Below are positions 13,247 through 24,400 of a stretch of 64,000 nt of DNA, piece after piece. The notes beneath the pieces are model-generated. The model searched no databases, had not been told where the DNA came from, and was given only the letters and a program-made list of their open reading frames with translations. The position numbers and the translations under genes were made by a program. The first letter of the stretch is position 1, and each line of letters begins with the position of its first letter. The stretch is from Xestospongia muta (Eukaryota; Porifera; Demospongiae; Haplosclerida; Petrosiidae), in the NCBI GenBank assembly GCA_963693285.1, contig OY848925.1, forward strand, positions 5,124,932 through 5,188,931, written 5' to 3'.

Positions 13247-14919
13247 CTATTTCCAGAGTTTTAAACATTTTGCAGAGCAAAGAAATAATTTGATGGGAAC
13301 ACGGGTTGAACCTATCTGATCTATAGCAGTAACAGTAGTTGACACTTTATGTAGATCTAGTCCAGCAATATAATGAAGATAGACTTCAAAACATGCTTTA
13401 TTACACAAACATCTCTTGGCTGAATCCAAATAATGACAAAGCATCACAGGAACTGTTTGTGGATCATAAGATAGCCTAGAGTAAAAATTATTATAAACAC
13501 ATTGGGAGTTGACATTGTGGAAAACCCCCCTGCCAGTTTTGGATAATTAAATTAAATTATCTATAACAGACTTGTAATAAGGATATCAGATTTTGAATAT
13601 CCCTATGCTGTTCTAGCATCATTCATGTACCTGTATTGTTTGACAGCTCGAGCAGCTAACTCCATCAGTCCTGGATGACCAAGGTTTTTACAGCGTCTCA
13701 CTAGTCCACTGGCTTGAAAAGGATTACCAAATAAATCTAAAGACTCAAGTCGAAGTTTAGAGAATGAATGAGGCAAAACAGCAAGTTGATTTGATGATGC
13801 AGACAGATAACGAAGAGATGATAACTTGCCAAATGTTCGAGGGAGAAGTTGTAACTTATTATAGTCCAATTTTAATTGAATAAGTGATTTGAATTGTGAA
13901 AATGTATGAGGAAGAAAGTCAAGTTTGTTTCTAGATACATCTAACGTCTTTAAATTCTCTGCTAAATTTCCATAACACAATCCAATAGGGAATTCACTCA
14001 GGCTATTACCAGCTATTTTAAGTTCAGCTAAAGCAAGGACTTTCATTTCTTCTGGAAGAGTTTTGATATCATTGCCACTCAAATCTAAACAGCGTAAACT
14101 CATTAGTTCCAGTATACGTCTGTCTATTCTGTGAAGACCTATCTCGTTAGCTTGTATGGTCTCAAGGGTTAAGGGGAATCCTTGAATGGGATAATCACCA
14201 CGAGATTTGATGACCAATTTTGTAGGAGGCTTGTCTAAGTCTTTCATTTTTGGAGGTAGAAGAGGTGCTATTGAAACAGTTTGTTGATCTTTAGGAGATA
14301 ACTTCAGTAAGGTGAGAAACTCTTTAAGCTTACTAGGATCGGCCTGAATGAGGAAATCAATTAAGAAACAAAATATAATTTGAAGATAATATAAATTTTC
14401 CAACAAGTAAACACCCAAATAGGCAATTAAATATTATTGTTAATAAATGATCTTTCTTACTTTACTGATTGAAAGGTCATGAGCTGGTTCTTTGAATCGA
14501 ATTGTTGCTTTGCCATCTTTTAAAAACTTTGCAAAGATATTCGTAATATTTCCTTTGACCTATGTTTAAAATATATATAATAGTAATTATTATTTAATTT
14601 CTTAGCCCCACCCCAAGACAATAGTGAACAAATTATAATAGTGTAATTTGTAAACACAAGCTCTACATGTTTATTGATTTCTATTAACAGTAATATCTGT
14701 ATTTATAGATTTATAATACAAATTTACCTTATATTTTAATCCATTGACATTCTTAACTGTTGATACAATTAAATGAAGTTCCTCTCCTTTTCTTGATGAG
14801 CTACTTTCTCCTCCCTTTCTTCCAATAGAAAGTATAGCTCTGGAACGTTTGCTTCTACCATCTCCTCCATTGGTCTGGGCAAGGATGTACACAATCTCCA
14901 AGTCACACGATAGCTTCAT
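13247..14919 (-). CDS. LRR1: Leucine-rich repeat protein 1, CUL2 substrate receptor
   Basis: Substrate receptor of CRL2, which ubiquitinates the CMG helicase during replisome disassembly. Four exons (14919-14728, 14559-14461, 14343-13631, 13475-13247) give 410 residues, close to the human protein. A PH-like N-terminal part (MKLSCDLEIVYILAQ) is followed by at least six leucine-rich repeats (LRCLDLSGNDIKTLPEEM, LKTLDVSRNKLDFLPHTF, LRYLSASSNQLAVLPHSF) and a Cys-rich C-terminal part (CLCNKACFEVYLHYIAG, LCSAKCLKLWK). It is divergent from the FBXO5-like gene and shares its promoter. Confidence 0.9.
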
Positions 14920-15229
14920 CTCGGCATATTGTCTTGGTGACTCGTGAGGAGTTCATACAACCGTTGTATTTTGGCGGGAGTAAAAACGGTGCATGACCTC
15001 CAGTCGTTCTATATATCACGTGGGTTAATAACTTATTATAAAACTATTGTTACGCATGAGTTCCTTGTGCCACACCTCATCTAAAGAACGCGTGCAAGCT
15101 CAGTTTCCATGGCAACAGGTCATTTTTTCAAAATTGGAGGGAACTTTCAAAAGCCTATCACTCGCTTTACGAATATATCTATCTTAGCTTTGTGTGTGGT
15201 TAGTTCATTGCTTTTCAGTTGCGAACTTC
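14920..15229. promoter_or_regulatory. Divergent cell-cycle-type promoter LRR1 / FBXO5-like
   Basis: The region has TTTTGGCGGGAG at 14969-14980, a strong match to the E2F consensus; CACGTG at about 15018; an inverted CCAAT box at 15133-15137; and two TTCAAA (CHR-like, reverse TTTGAA) hexamers at 15127 and 15146. Both flanking genes are expected to be cell-cycle controlled. The matches are seen; their function is inferred. Confidence 0.5.
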
Positions 15230-15982
15230 ATGCACTCTGCTCTCTTTACTAACTCAAGACAAGCTCAAACGATGAATACTCCTATCAACAAGATGACCTC
15301 TAGTGTGTTCTTGACTCCTCCTTCATCTCTGGACAAAGACAGCCAAGAGCTAACAACTACAGCTCCTCTCTCACCACCTCCTATTTTTTCTCTTCTAACA
15401 CCAACTAAAGATGCTCCAACAACAGAAGCTGTGGACTTTATCTCTCTACTCTACCCTTCATTCTTCCTCATCAGTGACCAGATTTTGTCAAGCCTTGATC
15501 CAGTTGATCTCATTAACTGTCTTGCTGTCTGTAAGAGCTGGAGGCAGGCTGTTATTTTGAACAAGAGCTGTGTACAAAAGATAAAAAATTACAGAAAACT
15601 AATCAAGAAAGATTCTGAAAATTCTTACCACATCAAATCTCAACAACAAACTCTTCCCGAACCTCGTAGACCACTTGGAGCAACATCTATTAATGTCATT
15701 ACCACTACTACTGTCTCTATGGAGTCTCTTAAAGTCACTGCCAATACTATCACTACAAATGCCACTACCAGTTTGAGACCTTGTCCCAAGTGCAGCTCTC
15801 CAGCTAGAAAGATCGATGGACATAAAGCTCATTGTAATTTCTGTGATTACAACTTCTGTTGTCATTGTTTCAAGTCATCACACGAACAGAGCTGTACAAG
15901 ACAACTTAGTCCTAAGAGACCAGCTAACTCTGACTCTATCATTGGTAACAAGAAGAGCAAAAAGAGATTAAGAAGACTTTAG
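15230..15982 (+). CDS. FBXO5: EMI1/FBXO5-like F-box protein, APC/C inhibitor
   Basis: Predicted inhibitor of the anaphase-promoting complex. A single open frame of 250 residues from the first ATG; a second candidate start is MNTP at about 15272. An F-box-like segment (LSSLDPVDLINCLAVCKSW) is followed by a zinc-binding ZBR/IBR-type region (CPKCSSPARKIDGHKAHC, then FCDYNFCCHCF). It ends in a basic tail KKSKKRLRRL, matching the RL tail by which EMI1 binds the APC/C. It is much shorter than vertebrate EMI1 and appears intronless. FBXO43 (EMI2) is the alternative; one ancestral EMI gene is most likely. Confidence 0.8.
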   Translation: MHSALFTNSRQAQTMNTPINKMTSSVFLTPPSSLDKDSQELTTTAPLSPPPIFSLLTPTKDAPTTEAVDFISLLYPSFFLISDQILSSLDPVDLINCLAVCKSWRQAVILNKSCVQKIKNYRKLIKKDSENSYHIKSQQQTLPEPRRPLGATSINVITTTTVSMESLKVTANTITTNATTSLRPCPKCSSPARKIDGHKAHCNFCDYNFCCHCFKSSHEQSCTRQLSPKRPANSDSIIGNKKSKKRLRRL

Positions 15983-16240
15983 TTTGTATTTGTTATATTT
16001 ATCTATTGATGTTTTGTATTTGTTTTAGTGTTTGTAATATTCATTTTTGTTTAAACCATTTTTCACTTTATTATTCAACATCTAAAAATAATTTTCAAAA
16101 TCTACTTTCAGTTAATTTAATACTTAATTAATCTCGATAGAAGTCTAAAATTAAATTTGAATAGCTCGCCAAGTGCTTATTAATAATCGGGGTTTCCCCT
16201 TAACAGCATGCAAATTGGTTTGTTTTGAAAGAAGAATCAA

Positions 16241-17828
16241 ATGGCTGTTATAAGTGAAACGGCAGGTTATGTGAACATTTTTCTAAGTAGCAATGTCTCC
16301 TCTTTTACTTCACAAAAGAGATTCCCTCTCTCTACCACTATAGCAGAGTTGAAGGTAAATAAGATAAGACTGCTTGAATGTATTTATAGGGGTGTGTCTT
16401 ACAATCATCATGGTTCTAATATGTGTTAGGGTAAATTGGAGCTAATTACGGGAGCTAATTCAAGTACAATGCAGCTGCAGCTTCTTGACAGTCAGAGGAA
16501 ATTGATTCAATCATTAGACGATGACACAGTGTCATTAGAGTCTTGTCATGTTCACAATGACATGATCATACATGTAAGTATGTTTGTCTCCATTACCTAG
16601 TGTACAACTTTCTATGTGAGTGAGATATTGAAGATTAAAATTGTCCTTTAATGTAGAATGATAGATGTATAGTAGCCTTGGCAGAAAAATACTTCATTAT
16701 GGTTATCGTACTTTATTCCTTTACCTAAACCTAAATCCTACCATAGATTCTCACTTGGTTATTGAAGTAAGATTAGTTACTGTGGGTGTGGTTGAATTGA
16801 TGAGACTCCACCTACAATTTCATAATCCATATAGGTGATTGATAGTGATCCATCAAAATCTCTGGGAGAATTTGAAGATTTATCTAAAGTCGAAAAATAT
16901 GAAATGTCAGAAGAGGAATATGCTAAAAGAGGAGGTATTAATATGACCTTACATTAATACCCTAGACAACAATTTCTCCCTATTTGTGGTAATAGTAATT
17001 TCTATAGCATAGATTAATTAATATCTTGTTGAGATAAGCTTAAAAATCCTATAACTAGTACTACAATAGTTGGATAAGTTATTATTACTTGTTAATATAT
17101 CATTATATGGTCAATTCAATGATAATATAAATATCTATAGTCTGTAATAAATTTAGAGTCATTACGTGCTTTCAAGGAGAAGATGAAGCTTGGTCGATTT
17201 GCTGAGAGAGACACAGAAAGCAAGCTCAAAGAAGAGGAGGAGGCAACTAAAGCAATCACTGTAGGTGCTCGTTGTGAAGTGACAGCTCCTAAAGCTCCAC
17301 CCAGAAGAGGGGTTGTGATGTTTGTAGGTATGCAACAAGTTACTAACTGCATGTGTTCATACAATGTTTTAATATCTAACTCCTTTTTATATAAACGAAA
17401 GTGGGGTTAAATTTAAAAAATATAAATATATATTAATGTATACTACTAATATATTGATGTTATATTCTAGTGTGGTTATTTAATTATATATAATACACAT
17501 GTGTAATATGAATATATCATTAATGGTATATAAATACATCTGTTCATAAACTGTCCAATAAGTTCTTAATATCTTTTTAAGGAAAGACGCATTTCAAAGA
17601 GGGATATTGGATTGGAGTCAAATGTGATGAACCACTTGGAAAAAATGATGGCAGGTTATTTATATATGGATAGTAATTATTTATTAATACATTGTTTTAT
17701 TTTATAATAGTGTTGATGGACAAAGATATTTTGACTGCCCTCCAAAATATGGAATATTTGTAAAACCTAACTCAGTTAAAGTGGGCGATTACCCTGAAGA
17801 GACTCTTAGTGACGATGAAGAGATGTAA
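16241..17828 (+). CDS. TBCB: Tubulin-folding cofactor B
   Basis: Cytosolic chaperone that carries alpha-tubulin to cofactor E. Six exons (16241-16354, 16430-16573, 16835-16934, 17157-17327, 17582-17654, 17711-17828) give 239 residues. A ubiquitin-like N-terminal domain ([29 protein letters not shown]) is followed by a charged coiled segment ([14 protein letters not shown]) and a CAP-Gly domain ([32 protein letters not shown]). It ends in acidic DDEEM, as expected for the family. Confidence 0.95.
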
Positions 17829-18091
17829 CTATATTTTAACTTTGTATTATCTTAGTCAATATTGTTGCTTTTGCAGTTGTTAAGTTATAATTTAAAAATG
17901 CTTTATAACTCATGTTAACTGTTATAATAGTCTAAACTCTGCTTTATGAGCAATCAGTCTTAATTTCAAATAAAATTAATTCTGTAATATGAACAACTGT
18001 TTTAGTTTTATGACAATTTTAATTAACTAATTCAACAAAACTAAGTAAGCTCATTAGTTAATCAAAATTCTATTAAGTAGGTAGTTATGCC

Positions 18092-18131
<40 letters not shown>

Positions 18132-18431
18132 ATACTGGCAATAAATAAGTAGATTTTTGAGGTCTAATATCTCATTAGGTAATTTACTAGATAACATTTG
18201 AGCAGGTGCACTACAAAACTGACTTAAAGTACACATACCAATAGTGGTGTTAAGTCCCAATACACTAAACTGCTTTATGTTGAAATTATAAATACCATTG
18301 ATTATATTCATATTTTACATTTTTAAGGGTGGATCTCTAGCTCTGAAATTATATCCATATTTTACATTACATAAGGGTGGATCTCTCTGTTTGAAATATG
18401 TTTCAGTAATAAGTCAAGTTTGATCTGCAAA
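17829..18431. other. Intergenic, with TA microsatellite and promoter of M8 copy 1
   Basis: AT-rich. A (TA)n tract lies at about 18097-18130. The last 130 bp hold a duplicated promoter-like element (see separate entry). Confidence 0.6.
18310..18386 (+). promoter_or_regulatory. Duplicated promoter-like element of M8 copy 1
   Basis: The pattern TATTTTACAT, spacer, AAGGGTGGATCTCT occurs twice (about 18310 and 18357). A close variant (TATTTTACT, spacer, AGGGGTGGAACTCT) lies at 31112-31140, 38 bp before the ATG of copy 2. Position and conservation suggest a core-promoter or 5'UTR element. Confidence 0.35.
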
Positions 18432-21400
18432 ATGAAATCTGTTTTGATTGCCCTATCAATTCTTTTACTGATTCTAGTGAAGCCTGCTGAATTAAAAGGC
18501 CCAGGTCATGAATCACTTGAATATCTTGATATCTGGCATGAATGCATCCATGATGAGGTAAAGTGTCCACTATTCCATCAAATACATGCAAACAATATAT
18601 ACTTCTGTTTTTATTGCAAAAATATACAATGCAGTTAATATGTGTTCGTATTTTTTGCACTATTGTTTTTTTTAGGTTGCTGTTCGAAAATTTCCACATC
18701 ATTTCAAGGAAGAAGAAGAAAAACGTGATGTTGAAGAAACATTTGCTCCAGCTAGAATTCATTTAGTGCAAGATGCATCATTGCAAGAGGATAAGCTCCT
18801 AGCAGACCTTGTTAATAACAGTGACAGTGCATTTTGGAGAGCTATTGATGTATTATCTAAAGCACTGATGGTTCGTCCTCTTCAATCTAATCATACAATC
18901 ACACCTACATGCACTGAATATACTACTGGTCCCAATACAGGATACTGCATTCCAGGAACACTAGATCAAACTTGTGGAATCTTTTCTATCCCTGATGACC
19001 TAACAAATTATGTCATTAGTTGTCCGAGTAATAATTCTAACTGTTCAAAAGAAGGTCCAGATGGACCTGGTGTCGCAGCGGATTATATTTTAATTGTAGG
19101 AGCACGTGACAGTAAGCTTACAAAGTGATATCTGTGTTTTATTTTGTTAATCTAAAAGCAATGATAAATTATTGACATTATTGAGTAAGGTATCTATTTT
19201 GCAGTACTCAAAAAGGGGTGGGGTGTACTGTTATATTCCCCATTCAAGAAATATAAGAAAATTTATAGCCTAGAATAATTATAATCATTAACCCTCTCCT
19301 TCATGAATAAAATAGACCTTATCTATATTAATTTTATTTATTTATTTTATTAATATTTCTTGTTTACACTTTATCAAGTCTTAGTTTTTGAAATGTTTCA
19401 GTTACAAATCTTTACTTTTTTAGCATACTGCAGTTTGTATAGTTCAGTTTTAGCATTTGCATCTGGTTGTGATGTTACTAATGATGAATACACTCGTCTT
19501 TCAGCTGGTTATATTAACATTTGTCTCAACGTATGAATTAATGGATGGATGAATTGAAAGATGTACAAATGGATGGACAGATACAGATGAATAAATGGAC
19601 GGACAAATGAACGAGTGGATGGTTACTTTAATTACTTATAATAACAGACAATATAAATACCCAAATGAACTATCCCATCTTATCAAATAGAATATAAAGA
19701 ACTCACTTCCCATAATATTCAATACTGACCATCTTCTGTTTACCTTAATTATACATGAATTGACTCATGCCTTTGGATTCTCAGCACATTCATTTCAAAA
19801 GTAAGTTGTTTCCTATTCTATTCTTTCTGCAATATTTACCAGTACATTAGCATACCACTCCAATTCCATACTTATTATACTAATCATCATTTCCACCACA
19901 TTATTTGTGATACAATGTTCATTATTGCCTTATTTTGTTTCTAGCTATTATCGCTATAACCCTTTCCAATATGTGTACGAAAATGGACGAGTAATCCCAG
20001 CCTTTAATTCCTCACTGGTAAGCTCACTGCAAAGTATATAGTACATAATAATATGATGTGTGTTTCATTAGGTAAATGAAGAAGCTAGAAACTACTTTAA
20101 CTGTCCATCATTAGATTATGTTCCATTAGAGAATCATGGAGGATCGGCAGTGCATTGTATGTGTATGCAGCATTTAGTAATTATATAATCATCTCTCTAT
20201 TACAGGTCTCATTGGGAAGGTCGTGTACTTAATCACGAAACAATGATCCCCTATATCTCACTGTGTGTAATTTGACCTTAGTAGTTTTCAGGCAATAATT
20301 TTATTATTTACCTTTAGTGATTATGCAGTGTATAGTAACTTTACATGGAAGCTGTTTGAAGACTCAGGGTGGTACAAAATTAACTACACTTTTACAGAGA
20401 CCATCGAGCAGTTCAACTTAGAATGGGGAAAAGGTGAGTCAATACATTAACTGTCACAACAAGTAAATTTGTGTTTTACAAACAAATAAAATGTAATTAT
20501 AAAGTCTTAATATCTTGTGAAATTGATAGCACTACTCTTGGCTTTAAATAGTAACACAATTATACAGTGTTCTTTATTGAACTTTTCTATTACATGTGTG
20601 TGTGGGTTTATGTGAACTAATGTACTTAAAGATAATTAATTACTTTTAGTGAAATGAAGAAGTTTATACTTCCTTTTTCATAGGTCTTGGATGTGAATTT
20701 GTTGAAGACTCATGCTCAATTCTAAATCCTCTTAACAATTCTTGTACTACTCATGGCAATTTTCAATGTACCATTGATCATGTTGCTAAAGTAAGCAATT
20801 AGAAGTGAGTAGACATCACAGTACATGATATTATTTGTGTTAGGGTTTCTGTCGAACTGATTACACATTCTTTCCTGGATGTCCCATGGCTCTTGGTTAT
20901 TACGCTTGTCTCTATGAAGATAACTACAATCTATTCAACACAAGTGAGTGGAATCTCTTACAAAGCTATATTTTCTATAATCTTTTAGGTAATTATGTTG
21001 ACTTGTTTCAAAAGTATGGACCAAATGCACGATGTTTTGAAACTAGTCTAGATGCTTGCTCTCATATACCAGCCTGTCTTGATACTTATATTGTTAGATA
21101 CAATGGTACTGGACAATTGGCCTACCAAATCTTTGGACATGATAGTAAATGAACATGATAGAATATATATATTGACATTACTCTCTCTGTCTCTCTCTCT
21201 GTCTCTCTCTCTCAGGTTATACTGACAGTCCAGTTTGGTGTCCTGAGGGAAAGTATGTGGAACTTGGAGATCGATATATTCTGTGTCCATATGTTGATAT
21301 TATAGCATTACATACAAAACCTGAAGATATTCCTACTGTGGATTATGTACCACCTTCATGTTAGCAGACATTAAATTAACTATCTTACTAGCTCCTTCCT

Positions 21401-24400
21401 TCTTTAGTATGTCATCAGAGTTGTGTTACATGTGCAGCTCCTGGAAATGCCTCTCAATGTACCTCTTGTCCATTGGGTTCAATGCTTGTCGGTCCTGCAC
21501 CAAATGCATGTAATGATACAGATTATACAGATCTACGTAAGTCCAATTACTTAAAATTATTACATTTATTCATTTTTTCAACTTTTCTTTACAGAATGCA
21601 GTAAGTTATAATACTTATTAACAAACTCGTTATATTTTTTTTTATTTTGTTGCTATATTATTTGTCTCTCTCCATTTTAGACATACCAGTCCCTCCAACA
21701 GGTTTGATCATTGTGACATCATCATGACTCCATCCTGTGTATTAGGAATGCTAATACTAAATAATATACATACTTTGTCTTATTATTTAAGGATGCCTTG
21801 TTTCATTTTATAAACTGACACAAAACTATCCCTGCATTTCTTAAAAAATTATGCAAGTTTTTATTTATGTAGGATCTGGTTCAGGATCAACTGTTAACTT
21901 AGTTTTCCTTGATCTTGGATCACTAGCTAATGTGTTTAGTAATGTCGATGATGGGACTAGACTAGTTAATCTTCCTTCAACATTTTATATTGGAAATCGC
22001 AACTTCCTAACTTCATATGTGAGATTTAGTGACTACGTTTTTTAGGACAATATTTGTGTTTACTTTGTCATTTAGATAAGCTCAAATGGTCTACTCAGTT
22101 TTGGAACATCATTCTCAAACTATTTCCCGGAATCATTTCCACTGTCAACTGTAACGGTTATAGCACCATTTTGGGATGATATCCGATTAACTCAAACAGG
22201 AATAGTTGAGTATGGTATTGTCACTCCAATTAATAGTCCAAGTATCATTGAGGAAGTGGAAACTTTCTTAGAATTAAATGAAAATGTTGATTTGGACTTA
22301 GACTGGGTGTTGGTGGCAAAGTGGGTGACCGTTTGTCCTTATGGAGACACCAATTGTGCTCAAGTAAATTATATTATATCATTTTAAAAGATATAGTTAT
22401 ATTTCTTTAATTTATAGCCTAACACATTCCAAGTTGTGGTTGCATCTGAAGGATCAACATCTTATGCTATATTTACTTATAAATGTGATCTTTTACAATG
22501 GACTAGTCACAATGCAGCAATTGGCTATAGTGCTGGACTTGAGTATTATGAAAATCATCCACTTTCCAGAGCAGCAAATGTTATAAATATTGATTGTGTC
22601 AATTATCCAAACTCTGTTTGGTCAAATGTAGTTTACAAACTCAATGAAGGTAAGAATTATATATACAAGCAATATTTTGGATTGTTTATATATTACATGT
22701 ACAGTGTGTGCATGTTAAAGACAGCTATGAAACAATAGTTAGTTTGTTAGAAAGGCAGCTAGTTCACTAGCTGACCTAAGGATTATTAGTGTGCTGAGTA
22801 GAGCTGGCAGGAAGTTTTGACTTTAGTATATGTCTAGTTAAAGTGATAATATGAAGAGTGTGTGGATCACACATTAATATATTGCCTTCCTAAAGATTTC
22901 AAGACACATTGTTATAATTAAAGCTGCTGGCTTTGAGAATTTGCTAATTATCAAGTACTTAAGAAGCTATTTTTTTGGCATTTTCTTTGCTTTCATTTTA
23001 TCATATCACATCATTTTATTCTTGTCCGTTCTGTACTTTCATCACAATATAAAAGGTAGTATTCTAGATATATTTTCTATACAGAAACAGGTAGTGGAGC
23101 AACAACTAGTGATACTTCACTTCCTTCAACAAGTAGTGCACTTCTTTCAATAACTACTTCATCTTCTCTTGTTCCTTTACCAACTGATACACCATCAACT
23201 ACAGTTATACCTAGTCCAACTGGCACTCTAGGTAAAGAATATAAATAGAACCTTAGTGATTATTTTTATCAGGCATGTGATGTTGAATTGGTGTACTTTT
23301 TGTGCTTATGTGAATGCATATTAACAGTGGTAAGATGTTTATTATAGGAAGTATCACTGAGTATCAACATCTGAGCTCAAATTAAAATAATATTGTACAT
23401 CATGTTTTTTATAATATGATATTTGGTCAATATAAATAGAAATGTATTGTACCAACATGATGTATTAAAATATGTATACTGTATAGGGGATAATATTGTA
23501 AAGGATTCTAATTTAGAGCTTTTTTCATTTATGTAGGATCTGGTTCAGGATTAACTGTTAACTTAGTTTTCCTTGATCTTGGATCACTAGCTAATGTGTT
23601 TAGTAATGTTGATGATGAGACTAGACTAGTTAATCTTCCTTCAACATTTTATATTGGAAATCGCAACTTCCTAACTTCATATGTGAGATTTAGTGACTAT
23701 GATTTTTAGGATAATATTTGTGTTTACTTTGTCATTTAGATAAGCTCAAATGGTCTACTCAGTTTTGGAACATCATTCTCAAACTATTCCCTGGAATCAT
23801 TTCCACTATCAACTATAACAGTTATAGCACCATTTTGGGATGATATTCGATTGACTCAAACAGGAATAGTTGAGTATGGTATTGTCACTCCAATTAATAG
23901 TCCAAGTATCATTGAGGAAGTGGAAACTTTCTTAGAATTAAATGAAAATGTTGATTTGGACTTAGACTGGGTGTTGGTAGCAAAGTGGGTGACTGTCTGT
24001 CCTTATGGAGACACCAATTGTGCTCAGGTAAGTTATATTATATCATTTTAAAAGATATAGTTATATTTCTTTAATTTATAGCCTAACACATTCCAAGTTG
24101 TGGTTGCATCTGAAGGATCAACATCTTATGCTATATTTACTTATAAATGTGATCTTTTACAATGGACTAGACACAATGCAACAATTGGCTATAGTGCTGG
24201 ACTTGAGTATTATGAAAATCATCCTCTTTCCAGAACAGCAAATGTTATAAATATTGACTGTGTCAATTATCCACATTCTGTTTGGTCAAATGTAGTTTAC
24301 AAACTCAGTGAAGGTAAGAATTATAACAAAACTAGTCATTCAATAAATCATATTATGTTTCAGCAATATTCTGGATTGTTTACATATTACATGTAGAGTG

